Below are positions 5,961 to 15,285 of a stretch of 32,712 bases of DNA, one piece after another (the stretch's first letter is position 1; each line of letters opens with the position of its first letter). A program made the position numbers and the translations under genes. A model generated the notes under the pieces. That model did no database searches, was not told where the DNA came from, and was given only the letters and a program-made list of their open reading frames with translations. This stretch comes from Gallionellaceae bacterium (GTDB lineage Bacteria; Pseudomonadota; Gammaproteobacteria; Burkholderiales; Gallionellaceae), in NCBI GenBank assembly GCA_009773615.1, contig WSYA01000024.1, positions 1-32,712 of the forward strand, given 5' to 3'.

Positions 5961-8810
5961 TTATAGGTACGACTCGATTGGCGGGCAGGAACAAATCAGA
6001 TTTTTGTCGCCATACACATTATCCACTCTTGCCACGCTAGGCCAGAATTTATTATCACGCACCCACGGCAACGGGAAGGCGGCCTGCTCGCGTGTGTAAC
6101 TACGCGTCCAATCGCTGCTCACCACAGCCTTCGAGGTGTGCGGCGCATGTTTGAGAATGTTGTCCTTCTTGTCGACCTTACCGGATAACACCTCTTCGAT
6201 TTCGCCACGGATGGCGATCATCGCGTCACAGAAACGATCCAGTTCGGCTTTTGATTCACTCTCGGTCGGCTCGACCATCAGCGTGTCGACCACGGGGAAG
6301 GAAGTCGTCGGTGCGTGGAAGCCGAAGTCCATCAGGCGTTTGGCGATGTCGGCTACTTCCACGCCGTCTTTTTTCCATTCGCGGCAATCCAAGATCATTT
6401 CGTGCGCGCAGCGACCATTGCTGCCGCTGTACAGAGTGGCGTAATGATCTTTCAACGATTCTTTGATGTAGTTCGCGTTCAGGATTGCCATGCGAGTGGC
6501 TGCTGTCAGTCCCTCGCCGCCCATCATCTTGATGTAGCCGTAAGAGACCAGCAGGATCAGCGCGCTGCCGTAAGGCGCTGCGGATACTGCGTGGATGCCC
6601 TGAGTGCCGCCGACCTTGACTACCGGATGCGATGGCAGGAAGGGGGTAAGATGCGCAGCCACACCGATGGGACCGGCGCCCGGTCCGCCGCCGCCGTGAG
6701 GGATGGCGAAAGTTTTGTGCAGGTTGAGGTGGCACACGTCCGCGCCGATGTTGCCGGGGCTGGTGAGGCCGACCTGCGCGTTCATGTTCGCGCCGTCCAT
6801 GTACACCTGCCCGCCGTTCGCGTGAATGATCGCGGTGATGTCGCGGATTGATTCTTCGTACACGCCGTGCGTGCTCGGGTAAGTCACCATCAAGCACGAC
6901 AGGTCGGCCTTGTGCTCTTCGGCTTTCGCGCGCAAATCTTCGACATCAATGTTGCCAGTGCTGTCGCACTTCACCACCACGATATGCATGCCGCACATCG
7001 CCGCGCTGGCCGGATTGGTGCCGTGTGCCGACGAGGGAATCAACACCACATTGCGCTGTGCTTCGCCGCGCGAACGGTGATAGGCCTGAATCACCAGCAA
7101 GCCGGCGTACTCGCCGGACGCGCCGCTGTTGGGCTGGAAGCTCATCTGCGCGAAACCGGTAATCTCGGACAGCGCCGCATCCAGGCCGGCAATCACTTCC
7201 TGATAACCCTCGGCCTGTTCTATCGGCACGAAGGGATGCAGGTTGGCGAATGCGGGCCAGGTGAGCCCAAGCATCTCGGAGGCCGCGTTCAACTTCATGG
7301 TGCAGGAGCCGAGCGGAATCATCGAATGCGTGAGCGACAGGTCTTTGTTTTCCAGACGCTTGATGTAACGCATCATCTCGGTTTCGGAGTGATAGCTATT
7401 GAACACCGGATGGCTCAGGATGGGCGACTGGCGTGGCTTCACCAGCAATGCTTGCGCGGAGATTTGTGCTTGCGTCAACGTTGCAGCCGGTTTGCCGGCA
7501 GCCTGTGCGAACACGGCGAGTAGCGCGTTGAGGTTTTCCACCGACGTGGCTTGATCCAGAGAAAGGGTCAAGCCATCGACGGTGTAATGGAAGTTGATCT
7601 CTGCCGCATCAGCCAGCGCATGGATCTTCACGTTGTCGGTGTGCATGAGTTTCAGTGTGTCGAAGAACACGCCTTCAGCGACCGAGTAGCCGAGTTTCTT
7701 CAATTCATTCGCCAGCGCCACGGTGGACAAATGCACCTGCCGTGCGATGTCGCGTAGCCCTTGCGCGCCGTGGTACACCGCGTACATCGAAGCCATGATC
7801 GCCAGCAGCGCCTGCGCGGTGCAGATGTTGGAAGTGGCCTTCTCGCGGCGGATATGCTGCTCGCGGGTTTGCAGCGCCATGCGCAGCGCGGGGTTGCCGT
7901 CGGCATCTACCGACACCCCGATAATGCGACCCGGCATCGAGCGTTTGTGCGCATCACGGCAGGCGAAGAACGCGGCGTGCGGGCCGCCGTAACCCATCGG
8001 CACACCGAAGCGTTGCGTCGAACCCAGCACTACATCTGCACCCCATTCGCCTGGAGGCGTGAGCAGTACCAGACTCAAGATGTCAGCCGCAACGGCAATG
8101 GTCATGCCGTTCGCTTTGGCGCGCGCAACGAAATCGGCATAGTCATGTACTACGCCGTTGGCGGCAGGGTATTGCAGCAATGCGCCGTACAGCTTGTCGT
8201 TCAGCGTCACGGTCTTGAAGTCGCCGATCACCAGATCGATCCCCAGCGGCTTGGCGCGCGTTTTCAGCAACTCGATGGTCTGCGGGAAACACTCATGCGA
8301 TACAAAGAAACTATTTTTGCCTTGCTCGACCGCCTCGCGGGTACGCAGGCCGTGCAGCATGGTCATCGCTTCCGCTGCGGCAGTAGCTTCGTCCAGCAGC
8401 GAGGCATTGGCGATCTCCATGCCCGTCAGATCGACGATCATGGTTTGGAAATTCAGTAGCGCTTCCAGTCGGCCTTGCGCGATCTCCGCCTGATAAGGCG
8501 TGTACGCCGTGTACCAGCCCGGATTTTCCAGAATATTACGCTGGATCACCGGCGGCAAAATGGTGTCGTAATAACCCAAGCCGATATAGGATTTGTAAAG
8601 TCGGTTCTTCGCCGCCATGTCGCGCAAGTGTTGCAGGAATGCGTGCTCGCTCATGCCTTCCGGCAGATTCAGCGGCTTCTGCAAGCGGATGGCAGCGGGT
8701 ACGGTCTGGTCGATCAGCGCATCCAGCGAAGGTGCGTTGATCTTGTTCAGCATGGCTTGCACGTCTTGTGCGTTCGAGCCGTTGTGGCGATTTACAAATT
8801 GGTCGGTCAT
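5961..8810 (-). CDS. gcvP: Glycine dehydrogenase (decarboxylating), GcvP
   Basis: A 949-residue P-protein of the glycine cleavage system. It decarboxylates glycine on pyridoxal phosphate and passes the aminomethyl group to the lipoyl arm of GcvH. It is the single-chain form, with two homologous halves. The N-terminal half shows [20 protein letters not shown] and [19 protein letters not shown]. The C-terminal half carries the PLP lysine in [16 protein letters not shown] near residue 699. The length agrees with the usual 950-960. The ATG at 8810 gives [11 protein letters not shown], the typical start. The frame stays open to 8861, but those codons lie in a repeat element. Gene order gcvT-gcvH-gcvP on one strand with a glycine riboswitch upstream indicates induction by glycine. 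No clear ribosome site precedes the ATG. Confidence 0.97.
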   Translation of the reverse strand: MTDQFVNRHNGSNAQDVQAMLNKINAPSLDALIDQTVPAAIRLQKPLNLPEGMSEHAFLQHLRDMAAKNRLYKSYIGLGYYDTILPPVIQRNILENPGWYTAYTPYQAEIAQGRLEALLNFQTMIVDLTGMEIANASLLDEATAAAEAMTMLHGLRTREAVEQGKNSFFVSHECFPQTIELLKTRAKPLGIDLVIGDFKTVTLNDKLYGALLQYPAANGVVHDYADFVARAKANGMTIAVAADILSLVLLTPPGEWGADVVLGSTQRFGVPMGYGGPHAAFFACRDAHKRSMPGRIIGVSVDADGNPALRMALQTREQHIRREKATSNICTAQALLAIMASMYAVYHGAQGLRDIARQVHLSTVALANELKKLGYSVAEGVFFDTLKLMHTDNVKIHALADAAEINFHYTVDGLTLSLDQATSVENLNALLAVFAQAAGKPAATLTQAQISAQALLVKPRQSPILSHPVFNSYHSETEMMRYIKRLENKDLSLTHSMIPLGSCTMKLNAASEMLGLTWPAFANLHPFVPIEQAEGYQEVIAGLDAALSEITGFAQMSFQPNSGASGEYAGLLVIQAYHRSRGEAQRNVVLIPSSAHGTNPASAAMCGMHIVVVKCDSTGNIDVEDLRAKAEEHKADLSCLMVTYPSTHGVYEESIRDITAIIHANGGQVYMDGANMNAQVGLTSPGNIGADVCHLNLHKTFAIPHGGGGPGAGPIGVAAHLTPFLPSHPVVKVGGTQGIHAVSAAPYGSALILLVSYGYIKMMGGEGLTAATRMAILNANYIKESLKDHYATLYSGSNGRCAHEMILDCREWKKDGVEVADIAKRLMDFGFHAPTTSFPVVDTLMVEPTESESKAELDRFCDAMIAIRGEIEEVLSGKVDKKDNILKHAPHTSKAVVSSDWTRSYTREQAAFPLPWVRDNKFWPSVARVDNVYGDKNLICSCPPIESYL

Positions 8811-8823
8811 AGGAATTGAGGTA

Positions 8824-8915
8824 TTTGTAGGTCGGGTTAGCGGTTTTATCGCGTAACCCAACGGTCATGTGGGATTACTCTGCAAGTGTTGGGTTACGCT
8901 AACCCAACCTACAAA
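8824..8915. repeat. Paired inverted repeats between gcvH and gcvP
   Basis: Bases 8824-8842 (TTTGTAGGTCGGGTTAGCG) are complementary to 8897-8915 with a single mismatch. Each end is also palindromic in itself: 8888-8908 has 9-base arms GTTGGGTTA and TAACCCAAC around CGC, and 8834-8860 pairs GGGTTAGCG with CGCGTAACCC. This TTGTAGGTTGGGTTAGCG..TAACCCAAC type recurs between genes in many environmental bacteria and behaves like a REP or MITE-like unit. It occupies essentially the whole gap between the gcvH stop and the gcvP start, so the gcvP leader would be strongly structured. Confidence 0.8.
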
Positions 8916-8920
8916 GCCGT

Positions 8921-9310
8921 TTAGTGTGCTTCGCTATCAACAATAGCCTGATATGCGGTTGCATCCATCAGTGCCGCGACATCGGCCGCGCTGTCAGGCT
9001 TCATCTTGAATATCCACGCGCCAAAAGGGTCGCTGTTGATCTGCTCGGGCGCGCCATCCAGTGCGCTGTTGGCGGCGATGACTTCGCCGGATACAGGCGC
9101 GTACACATCGGCAGCAGCCTTGACTGATTCCACCACGGCGCACTCTTCCTTGGCCTTCAGCTTGCGACCGGCGGCAGGCGCTTCGACGAACACCATGTCG
9201 CCCAGCAGCTCTTGCGCGTGTTGTGTGATGCCGATAGTGATGGTGCCGTCAGCTTCGGTTTTGACCCATTCGTGGGAGGCGGTGTATTTCAGGTTGGATG
9301 GGTTGCTCAT
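8921..9310 (-). CDS. gcvH: Glycine cleavage system H protein
   Basis: A 129-residue lipoyl carrier protein that shuttles the aminomethyl intermediate from GcvP to GcvT and delivers the dihydrolipoyl group to dihydrolipoamide dehydrogenase, which is not encoded here. The lipoylated lysine is K64 in [14 protein letters not shown], the family signature. The N-terminus reads [10 protein letters not shown] and the C-terminal half [13 protein letters not shown], as expected. The start is the ATG at 9310, with a strong AAGGAG eight bases upstream. It sits between gcvT and gcvP, separated from each by about 100 bases of repeat-containing spacer, which is unusually wide for this operon. Confidence 0.97.
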   Translation of the reverse strand: MSNPSNLKYTASHEWVKTEADGTITIGITQHAQELLGDMVFVEAPAAGRKLKAKEECAVVESVKAAADVYAPVSGEVIAANSALDGAPEQINSDPFGAWIFKMKPDSAADVAALMDATAYQAIVDSEAH

Positions 9311-9341
9311 TTAAATCTCCTTTTAGTCGATAGTTATTAGT

Positions 9342-9408
9342 CGTTAGTGGCTAGTCGTTAGTTGAGGTTCGTCGCTGCGCGTTATTTTGATTTAACTAGC
9401 GACTAACG
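9342..9408. repeat. Imperfect inverted repeat between gcvT and gcvH
   Basis: Bases 9342-9355 (CGTTAGTGGCTAGT) are complementary to 9395-9408 with one mismatch, across a 39-base loop. The same spacer holds further direct copies of TAGTCGTTAGT-like words around 9325-9360. This is a third repeat type within the gcv operon, distinct from those at 5893 and 8824. Its right arm reaches to within two bases of the gcvT stop codon. Confidence 0.6.
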
Positions 9409-9409
9409 T

Positions 9410-10498
9410 CTAAAGACTACAAACTGTTTTTCCGTTACGTGCAAACGGATACTTCACTACTTGTGCTGCCAACATCTTATCGCGGATCGCGACCTGCACG
9501 CTGTCGCCGATCTGTACGCCGTTCGGTACGCGGGCCAGCGCGATGGACTTTTCCAGCGTGGGCGAGAAGCTGCCGCTGGTGATTTCGCCTTCGCCGTGGG
9601 CGGTTTGCACTTTTTGGTGGCCGCGCAACACTCCGCGATCCAACAGCACCAACCCGACCAGCTTGCGTGTGGGCGGATGTGCCAGCAGTGCCGCTTTGCC
9701 GATGAAGTCGCGCTCGCTTTTTAAGTCTACGGTCCACGCCATACCGGCTTCCAACGGGTTGATACTCTCGTCCATGTCCTGACCGTAGAGGTTCATGCCG
9801 GCTTCCAGACGCAGCGTGTCGCGCGCGCCGAGGCCGATGGGTTTAACGCCCGCCTTGTTCAGTTCGTACCAGAATGCTTCCACTTTTTCTTTCGGCAGCA
9901 TCACCTCAAAACCGTCTTCGCCGGTGTAACCCGTGCGCGCCACAAAATATTCGCCGCAGTCTGCCGCTTGGAAATTCACCAAGCTTTCGGTTGCAGCCTT
10001 GGTTTGCGGCAACACTTGCCATACCTTGGCGCGGGCATTGGGGCCTTGGATGGCGACCATCGCCAGATCGTCGCGCGAAGTGATGGTGAGGTTCGGAGCG
10101 CGCGTGGCCGCTTGTTGTTTCATCCACGCGATGTCTTTGTCCGCCGTGCCCGCATTCACCACGATGCGGAACCACTGCTCGGTCATGAAGTAGATGATGA
10201 GGTCGTCAATTACGCCGCCTTCAGGACGCAGCATGGCGGAGTAGAGTGCCTTGCCGGGCAGGGTGATCTTGTCGGCATTGTTCGCCAGCAGGTAGCGCAG
10301 AAAAGCGCGCACGCCGTCGCCCTTGGCATCCACCACGCGCATGTGGCACACGTCGAACATGCCGACGTCATTGCGCACCTGATGGTGTTCGTCGATCTGC
10401 GAACCGTAGTTCACCGGCATATCCCATCCGCCGAAATCCACCATTTTTGCGCCCATCGCGCGATGTGCTGCATTCAAAGGAGTTGTCTTCAGAGTCAT
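9410..10498 (-). CDS. gcvT: Glycine cleavage system T protein (aminomethyltransferase)
   Basis: A 362-residue tetrahydrofolate-dependent aminomethyltransferase. It releases ammonia from the aminomethyl-lipoyl arm of GcvH and forms 5,10-methylene-THF. The N-terminal signature [25 protein letters not shown] is split here as [13 protein letters not shown] followed by [13 protein letters not shown]. Further support comes from [27 protein letters not shown] residues around 220-245 and the C-terminal [21 protein letters not shown] block, quoted in parts: [10 protein letters not shown] and SIALARVP. The usual DVSHM is DVCHM here, a mild change. The ATG at 10498 is the first gene start after the glycine riboswitch and terminator, so expression is probably controlled by premature termination in the leader. 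Confidence 0.97.
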   Translation of the reverse strand: MTLKTTPLNAAHRAMGAKMVDFGGWDMPVNYGSQIDEHHQVRNDVGMFDVCHMRVVDAKGDGVRAFLRYLLANNADKITLPGKALYSAMLRPEGGVIDDLIIYFMTEQWFRIVVNAGTADKDIAWMKQQAATRAPNLTITSRDDLAMVAIQGPNARAKVWQVLPQTKAATESLVNFQAADCGEYFVARTGYTGEDGFEVMLPKEKVEAFWYELNKAGVKPIGLGARDTLRLEAGMNLYGQDMDESINPLEAGMAWTVDLKSERDFIGKAALLAHPPTRKLVGLVLLDRGVLRGHQKVQTAHGEGEITSGSFSPTLEKSIALARVPNGVQIGDSVQVAIRDKMLAAQVVKYPFARNGKTVCSL

Positions 10499-10510
10499 GT
10501 TCGCTTTCGA

Positions 10511-10546
10511 AAATAAAAAAGGCGCAGCACGAATTCGTGCTGCGCC
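10511..10546 (-). terminator. Intrinsic terminator of the glycine riboswitch (attenuator)
   Basis: On the minus strand 10546-10521 is a perfect palindrome with 13-base arms beginning GGCGCAGCAC and centred on GAATTC. It is followed at once by TTTTTTATTT. This is a textbook rho-independent terminator placed between the second glycine aptamer and the gcvT ATG twelve bases further on. It is the likely expression platform, with glycine binding deciding between terminator and read-through. Confidence 0.85.
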
Positions 10547-10548
10547 CC

Positions 10549-10712
10549 ATCTGTCCTTGGTACCTGAGAGATTACGACGATCGTCGCGTGCCCCTTCGGT
10601 GGTCGGTCTTTCCGACGCTCTCCAGATTTGCCTGTTCCGATTGGTTCTTGAGCCTGAGCGGTTACGGGTGTTGCGCCTTCGGCGGTGCCTTAATTTGACA
10701 CGCTCTCCCAGT
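10549..10712 (-). ncRNA. Tandem glycine riboswitch (two aptamers) upstream of gcvT
   Basis: Read on the minus strand, aptamer 1 spans about 10710-10636 and aptamer 2 about 10625-10549, joined by a short A/T-rich linker. Each begins with GGAGAGCG and has the characteristic core: CACCGCCGAAGGCGCAA then CGCTCAGGCTCAAGAACC in aptamer 1, and CACCGAAGGGGCACG then TCTCTCAGGTACCAAGGACA in aptamer 2, ending with CAGATGG. These match the known glycine riboswitch consensus, usually found as pairs before gcv genes, where glycine usually raises expression. The direction of control here is inferred from the family, not seen. Confidence 0.95.
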
Positions 10713-10731
10713 CGGTTTAAACGGCGGGCGA

Positions 10732-10759
10732 ATTATACCGTAAGCGGATGCGCGGACAA
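10732..10759 (-). promoter_or_regulatory. Sigma70-like promoter of the gcvT riboswitch operon
   Basis: On the minus strand TTGTCC (10759-10754) and TATAAT (10737-10732) are separated by 16 bases. Transcription would begin near 10725, about 15 bases before the first aptamer. The promoter lies in the 55-base gap after the stop codon of the DUF3426 gene, so the gcv operon is an independent unit. Confidence 0.65.
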
Positions 10760-10767
10760 ACTGCGCG

Positions 10768-11625
10768 TTATTTCGGGTAGAACAGGAACAGTTTATAGCC
10801 CGACGGTTTGAGATCGGTCGTGTCGAGGCGCAGTTTGATACTTGTTTCGCGGTTGGCGGCCAAGCCCAGTTTCTCGTCGTCCGCCGTTTTGAGGTATTCG
10901 GACGGAGCGAAGGTGCGGCGCGCCACGACCTTGTCTTGCATGTCGGTCAGGCTGAGTTCCAAACTGGGGAAGGCTTGGGTATATGTGGCGCGGTTGTGCA
11001 GCAACGCGCTTAAGGTGATGACATTCGCCTGTAGCGGGTCGGCTTCCAGATCGGAAGACTCGATACTCATCAGCTCGGCTTTTTTCGGCAAGGGGATGGT
11101 GCACTTGAGCAGGCCGCAATAACTGGTCAACATTGGCTTCAAGCCGGGGAGTTGGGCGGCGATTTCCACGCGATAGAAATATAAGGCTTGTGCCGATAAC
11201 GCCAGCAGCAATAGCAGGGAGCCGATCAGCCACGGCCAGCGACGCTGCTGAGCTACAGGTTTGCCAATTTCAGCGGCGGGCGCTTCGTCATGGAACGCAA
11301 TTTGTTGCGCCAGAGTTGGCTCTTCGGCAGCGACTGCGGCGGCAGGCGCGGTTGTTTCATCCGTTGTAATTTCATTGATACCGGATAAGTCGATGGTGTG
11401 TTCGGCAACGATGGTTTCATCTTTCGTGGCAGCGATTTCGTCCCCGGGTGTGGCGATAGGGAGGCTGAGTTGCGGGCTGGGCTCGTCGTCGTGCAAATGC
11501 TCGGTGGCATTGAAGACGGCATTGCAGCGCCCGCAGCGCACGATGCCGTCGTGTGCCTCCATCTGTTCGTCACTCACCCGGAAGCGGGTGGAACATTCCG
11601 GGCATTGGGTGACAGACGAACTCAT
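10768..11625 (-). CDS. Zinc-ribbon and DUF3426 domain membrane protein
   Basis: A 285-residue protein in three parts. The N-terminus is an MJ0042-type zinc ribbon with Cys pairs at 8/11 and 31/34 (CPECSTRF and VRCGRC). An acidic, alanine-rich linker follows. A single membrane helix near 130-152 (WPWLIGSLLLLLALSAQALY) precedes a DUF3426 domain predicted to lie in the periplasm. The function of this betaproteobacterial family is not established. The ATG at 11625 (MSSSVTQCPEC) overlaps the prmA stop as ATGA, which fixes the start and suggests translational coupling. The frame continues upstream inside prmA but shows no similarity to the family there. It is the last gene of the leuS-to-prmA block before the gcv promoter. 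Confidence 0.88.
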   Translation of the reverse strand: MSSSVTQCPECSTRFRVSDEQMEAHDGIVRCGRCNAVFNATEHLHDDEPSPQLSLPIATPGDEIAATKDETIVAEHTIDLSGINEITTDETTAPAAAVAAEEPTLAQQIAFHDEAPAAEIGKPVAQQRRWPWLIGSLLLLLALSAQALYFYRVEIAAQLPGLKPMLTSYCGLLKCTIPLPKKAELMSIESSDLEADPLQANVITLSALLHNRATYTQAFPSLELSLTDMQDKVVARRTFAPSEYLKTADDEKLGLAANRETSIKLRLDTTDLKPSGYKLFLFYPK

Positions 11626-12512
11626 TTCTTGATGCCGGAAAGGCAGGCCCAGCCGTCTTCCGTGATGGCTGGCTGCATGTCGAACCATTGCGCATAGATG
11701 CGCATCACTTCTTCCGCTTGCTCGCCGAGCACGCCGGACAGCACGATGCGTCCGCCGGATTTGGTGGCTCCTGCCAGCAGCGGCGCCAGCGCACGCAAAG
11801 GATTGGTGAGGATGTTGGCGACGACCACATCATATTGCGTGAGGGCGGCCCCCTCCGGCAGATGGAAATCCGCCAACACTTGATTTGCGGTCGCATTGTC
11901 GCGGCTGGCCTGTACCGCCTGTGTATCCACGTCCACGCCGACCGCGCTGCCCGCGCCCAGCTTCATTGCTGCGATAGCGAGAATGCCGGAGCCGCAACCG
12001 TAGTCGAGAATTGTTTCGCCGCCGCGCAGATTGTTATCCAGCCAGCGCAGACACAGACGCGTGGTGGGGTGGCTGCCGGTGCCGAAAGCCAAGCCGGGGT
12101 CGAGCGCAATGTTGATGGCAGTCGGGTCGGTCGGCGTGTGCCAGGTCGGCACGATCCACAGGCGCTGGGAAATGCGGATGGGGTCGAACTGGGCCTGGGT
12201 TAAACGCACCCAATCGCTCTCTTCCAGCGTCTCGATCTTGTGTGCTGGTACGGGAGAGATGCCGAGGCTGTTGCAAGCGGCTTGCAGAGCGTTGGCGACG
12301 GAAGCTTCTTCGGTAAACAGCGCATTTATCAGATTGTGCTGCCAAACCGCGCTGGTCGGTTCACCCGGTTCGCCGAAGATGGCTTGTTCGTCCGGGGTGT
12401 CGGCGTCGGCATCAAGCATGTCCACCGACAGCGCGCCGTGCTCCAGCAGGGCTTCGCTCAACGCTTCGGCGTAAGACGCATCCGCGTGTATAGACAACGT
12501 GAGCCAGGACAC
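11622..12512 (-). CDS. prmA: Ribosomal protein L11 methyltransferase PrmA
   Basis: A 296-residue SAM-dependent enzyme that methylates ribosomal protein L11. It has an N-terminal substrate-recognition domain, then FGTGSHPTTRLCLRWL near residues 143-158 and the SAM motif LDYGCGSGILAIAA near 169-182. The VVANILTNPL block contains the NILxxPL signature of the family. The start chosen is the GTG at 12512, giving MSWLTLSIHAD, the normal PrmA opening. It lies one base after the accC stop and has AAAGG eight bases upstream. Longer in-frame ATG starts would overlap accC by about 80 bases and give an unrelated N-terminus. Confidence 0.94.
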   Translation of the reverse strand: MSWLTLSIHADASYAEALSEALLEHGALSVDMLDADADTPDEQAIFGEPGEPTSAVWQHNLINALFTEEASVANALQAACNSLGISPVPAHKIETLEESDWVRLTQAQFDPIRISQRLWIVPTWHTPTDPTAINIALDPGLAFGTGSHPTTRLCLRWLDNNLRGGETILDYGCGSGILAIAAMKLGAGSAVGVDVDTQAVQASRDNATANQVLADFHLPEGAALTQYDVVVANILTNPLRALAPLLAGATKSGGRIVLSGVLGEQAEEVMRIYAQWFDMQPAITEDGWACLSGIKK

Positions 12513-12513
12513 C

Positions 12514-13869
12514 TTATTTGCCTTTGGTGCGTTCGGCCAGCTTATGTTCCAGATAATGGATGTTGGTAGCACCCCGGACAAAAGCGGCATCATTCATTAG
12601 CTCTTGGTGCAGAGGAATGTTGGTGTTGATGCCTTCGACGACCATTTCCGACAGCGCGGTGCGCATACGGGCGATGGCTTGCTCGCGCGTGTCGCCGTAA
12701 GCGATGATCTTGCCGATCATCGAATCGTAATGCGGCGGAATGAAGTAGTTGTTGTACACGTGCGAGTCGACGCGGATGCCGGGGCCACCGGGTACGTGCC
12801 AGTTGGTGATGCGACCGGGCGACGGCACGAAAGTGTAGGGGTGCTCGGCATTGATGCGGCACTCGACCGCATGCCCCTTGAACTGGATGTCCTTCTGGCG
12901 GAACGGCAGTTTTTCGCCGGCCGCGATGCGGATCTGCTGCTGCACAATGTCGATGCCGGTAATCATCTCTGTAACCGGATGTTCAACCTGCACGCGGGTG
13001 TTCATCTCGATGAAGAAAAATTCGCCGTTCTCGTACAGAAATTCGAACGTACCCGCGCCGCGATAGCCGATCTTGCGGCAAGCCTCGGCACAGCGTTCGC
13101 CGATCTTGTCGCGCAATTTCGAATTGAGCAGCGGAGCCGGCGCTTCTTCGAGGATCTTCTGGTGACGGCGCTGCATCGAGCAGTCGCGCTCGCCCAGATA
13201 CACCGCGTTGCCGTGCTGGTCGGCCAATATTTGAATTTCGATGTGGCGCGGATGCTCCAGAAACTTTTCCATGTACACCATGGGGTTGTTGAATGCCGCC
13301 TGCGCTTCGGTCTTGGTCATGGTCACCGCGTTAAGCAGAGCCGCCTCGGTGTGCACCACGCGCATGCCGCGTCCGCCGCCGCCGCCGGCTGCTTTGATGA
13401 TCACCGGGTAGCCGATGAACTTGGCGATGCGTATGATCTCTTTCGGATCGTCCGGCAATGCGCCGTCCACGCCGGGTACGCAAGGCACGCCCGCTTTGGT
13501 CATGGCATTCTTGGCGGAAACTTTGTCGCCCATCAGGCGGATCGTTTCGGCGCGCGGGCCGATGAACACGAAACCGCTTTTTTCCACGCGCTCGGCAAAG
13601 TCCGCATTCTCTGACAAGAAACCGTAACCGGGGTGAATCGCCTGCGCGTCGGTCACTTCCGCTGCGCTGATGATGGAGGGAACGCTCAGATAGCTCAGGC
13701 TGGAAGCTGCCGGTCCGATGCATACCGATTCATCCGCTAGCTTGACATATTTGGCTTCGGCATCGGCTTCGGAGTGGACTGCGACCGTTTTGATGCCCAT
13801 CTCGCGACAGGCGCGCTGGATACGCAGTGCGATCTCGCCGCGATTGGCGATCAGGATCTTTTCAAACAT
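12514..13869 (-). CDS. accC: Biotin carboxylase subunit of acetyl-CoA carboxylase
   Basis: A 451-residue ATP-grasp enzyme that carboxylates the biotin on AccB using bicarbonate and ATP, the first half of malonyl-CoA synthesis. It opens with [20 protein letters not shown] and has the glycine-rich ATP loop [14 protein letters not shown]. The signature [21 protein letters not shown] and the catalytic block [17 protein letters not shown] are also present. The length matches the usual 449. The ATG at 13869 is chosen by similarity; an ATG 54 bases upstream would add 18 atypical residues. Neither has a clear ribosome site. accB lies just upstream and prmA one base downstream, so the genes are cotranscribed. 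Confidence 0.97.
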   Translation of the reverse strand: MFEKILIANRGEIALRIQRACREMGIKTVAVHSEADAEAKYVKLADESVCIGPAASSLSYLSVPSIISAAEVTDAQAIHPGYGFLSENADFAERVEKSGFVFIGPRAETIRLMGDKVSAKNAMTKAGVPCVPGVDGALPDDPKEIIRIAKFIGYPVIIKAAGGGGGRGMRVVHTEAALLNAVTMTKTEAQAAFNNPMVYMEKFLEHPRHIEIQILADQHGNAVYLGERDCSMQRRHQKILEEAPAPLLNSKLRDKIGERCAEACRKIGYRGAGTFEFLYENGEFFFIEMNTRVQVEHPVTEMITGIDIVQQQIRIAAGEKLPFRQKDIQFKGHAVECRINAEHPYTFVPSPGRITNWHVPGGPGIRVDSHVYNNYFIPPHYDSMIGKIIAYGDTREQAIARMRTALSEMVVEGINTNIPLHQELMNDAAFVRGATNIHYLEHKLAERTKGK

Positions 13870-13929
13870 GACGGGAGTCTCGGGTTTTGCCGGAACGCCT
13901 ATTTTGCGTGGAAACATGGCCATGGCGGA

Positions 13930-14382
13930 TTAACCGATGATGAACAGTGGTTGACCGAATTCGACGGGCTGGCCATTTTCAACGAGGATAGCTTTAACGA
14001 TGCCGCCCTTGTCGGTCTCAATCTCGTTCAGCAGCTTCATCGCTTCGATGATGCACAGCGTGTCGCCTGCATTCACGGTTTGGCCGATATCGACAAACGA
14101 TTTGGCACCGGGCGATGCCGCGCGGTAGAAGCTGCCTACCATAGGCGACTTGACCACGTGGCCTTCCGGTGCCGCGGGTTCTGCCGGTGCTGCGGCGACT
14201 GCGGCCGCTTGCGGAGCCGGAGCTGCCACATGATGGTGTTGCGGAGCGGCAGAATAAAATTGTTGGCTGGGTGCAATATTGCGCGAGATGCGCACATGTT
14301 CTTCGCCCTCGGTGAGTTCCAGCTCGGCGATACCCGAATTCTCAACGAGTTCGATCAGTGTTTTCAGTTTGCGTAGATCCAT
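13930..14382 (-). CDS. accB: Biotin carboxyl carrier protein of acetyl-CoA carboxylase
   Basis: A 150-residue protein that carries biotin between the biotin carboxylase (AccC) and the carboxyltransferase (AccA/AccD, not in this window). The N-terminal segment [20 protein letters not shown] is the typical assembly region. A flexible Ala/Pro-rich linker covers about residues 40-74. The biotinyl domain starts near [13 protein letters not shown] and carries biotin on K116 in the [10 protein letters not shown] motif. An AAGGAG is six bases before the ATG at 14382. It follows aroQ by three bases and precedes accC, the common betaproteobacterial order. Confidence 0.97.
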   Translation of the reverse strand: MDLRKLKTLIELVENSGIAELELTEGEEHVRISRNIAPSQQFYSAAPQHHHVAAPAPQAAAVAAAPAEPAAPEGHVVKSPMVGSFYRAASPGAKSFVDIGQTVNAGDTLCIIEAMKLLNEIETDKGGIVKAILVENGQPVEFGQPLFIIG

Positions 14383-14385
14383 TTT

Positions 14386-14829
14386 TTAGCTCCTTACAGA
14401 ATGTTGTAGTGCGAATTGCAGTGCGAGTTCGTAGCCTGTTGCGCCCAGGCCGCTGATGACACCGACTGCGATGTCGGAAAAATAAGACTCTTTGCGGAAC
14501 GCCTCGCGGGCGAACACATTGGAAAGGTGTACCTCGACAAACGGGATCGCCACCGCCGCCAGCGCGTCGCGTATGGCCACGCTGGTATGAGTGAAAGCAG
14601 CCGGGTTGATGATGATGAACTCCGTGCCATCCGTCTGTGCCTGTTGTATGCGCACGATCAGGTCGGATTCGGCATTGCTCTGGAAGTGTGCGAGTTTTGC
14701 GCCCTTCGCCTGAGCTTGTGCCGACAACTTGGCGTTAATTTCGTCCAACGTGACGCAGCCATACACGTCCGGCTCACGCGTTCCGAGCAGGTTCAGGTTG
14801 GGGCCGTGCAATACGAGAATGTTCTTCAT
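14386..14829 (-). CDS. aroQ: Type II 3-dehydroquinate dehydratase
   Basis: A 147-residue enzyme of the shikimate pathway that converts 3-dehydroquinate to 3-dehydroshikimate. Signatures are [21 protein letters not shown], with the flexible lid Arg and catalytic Tyr; [18 protein letters not shown], with the catalytic His; and [20 protein letters not shown]. The family forms dodecamers in the cytoplasm. The start is the ATG at 14829; an in-frame TTG six codons earlier is less likely. It begins the aroQ-accB-accC-prmA-DUF3426 run. A gap of 69 bases separates it from the DUF202 gene, the only gap in this block large enough for a separate promoter, although no strong one is recognised there. Confidence 0.96.
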   Translation of the reverse strand: MKNILVLHGPNLNLLGTREPDVYGCVTLDEINAKLSAQAQAKGAKLAHFQSNAESDLIVRIQQAQTDGTEFIIINPAAFTHTSVAIRDALAAVAIPFVEVHLSNVFAREAFRKESYFSDIAVGVISGLGATGYELALQFALQHSVRS

Positions 14830-14898
14830 GGGAGCAGTTTGCCGCAAAATGGGTGCGTTTGTCTACCTTTAGGGTGGTATTGCGCGATAACGCGCTGA

Positions 14899-15267
14899 TT
14901 ACACACCCAGGAAAAAATACACCGTCAGAATGATGCCCAGCACGGCGACGAGCAGATTGCTGATGACTCCGGGATCGGTGCGATAGCCTTCGGGAATCTC
15001 GATGGGCTTCAAGGTGCGCAACACTTTGCGGTATTGCACGGTGGAATAGGCCGCAACAAATGCACCCAGCAGCACGAAGAGCAGGCCAGTCCAAAAGGAA
15101 AGCCCGCGTTGCAGCGGCATGTCGTGTTTGGGCAACAGGATGGTAACGAACAGACCGAAGCGTTCGATGACGAAGCCGAATGCCATCAGAGCTAGGCTGG
15201 TGCGGTTCCATGCGAGCAAGGTGCGCTCGGCGGCGAAAAAGACTCTTGGGTCGTTGAGGTCAGACAT
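14899..15267 (-). CDS. DUF202 (YidH-type) inner-membrane protein
   Basis: A 122-residue protein with the DUF202 opening DPRVFFAAERTLLAWNRTSLALM. It has three predicted membrane helices, near residues 25-45, 58-80 and 103-120. Family members are small inner-membrane proteins; their molecular function is not established. The ATG at 15267 has AAGGA seven bases upstream. It lies 18 bases downstream of dsbD on the same strand and is probably in the same transcript, but no functional link to DsbD is known to me. Confidence 0.88.
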   Translation of the reverse strand: MSDLNDPRVFFAAERTLLAWNRTSLALMAFGFVIERFGLFVTILLPKHDMPLQRGLSFWTGLLFVLLGAFVAAYSTVQYRKVLRTLKPIEIPEGYRTDPGVISNLLVAVLGIILTVYFFLGV

Positions 15268-15285
15268 GGCTTTCCTTATATGTGT

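Noticed and set aside
8811..8861. A 17-codon N-terminal extension of gcvP
   Set aside because: The added codons come from the palindromic repeat and are absent from the usual GcvP N-terminus; [11 protein letters not shown] is the typical start.
9311..9409. Short repeated words resembling a CRISPR array
   Set aside because: The copies are short, irregular and partly inverted, with no uniform spacers and no cas genes.
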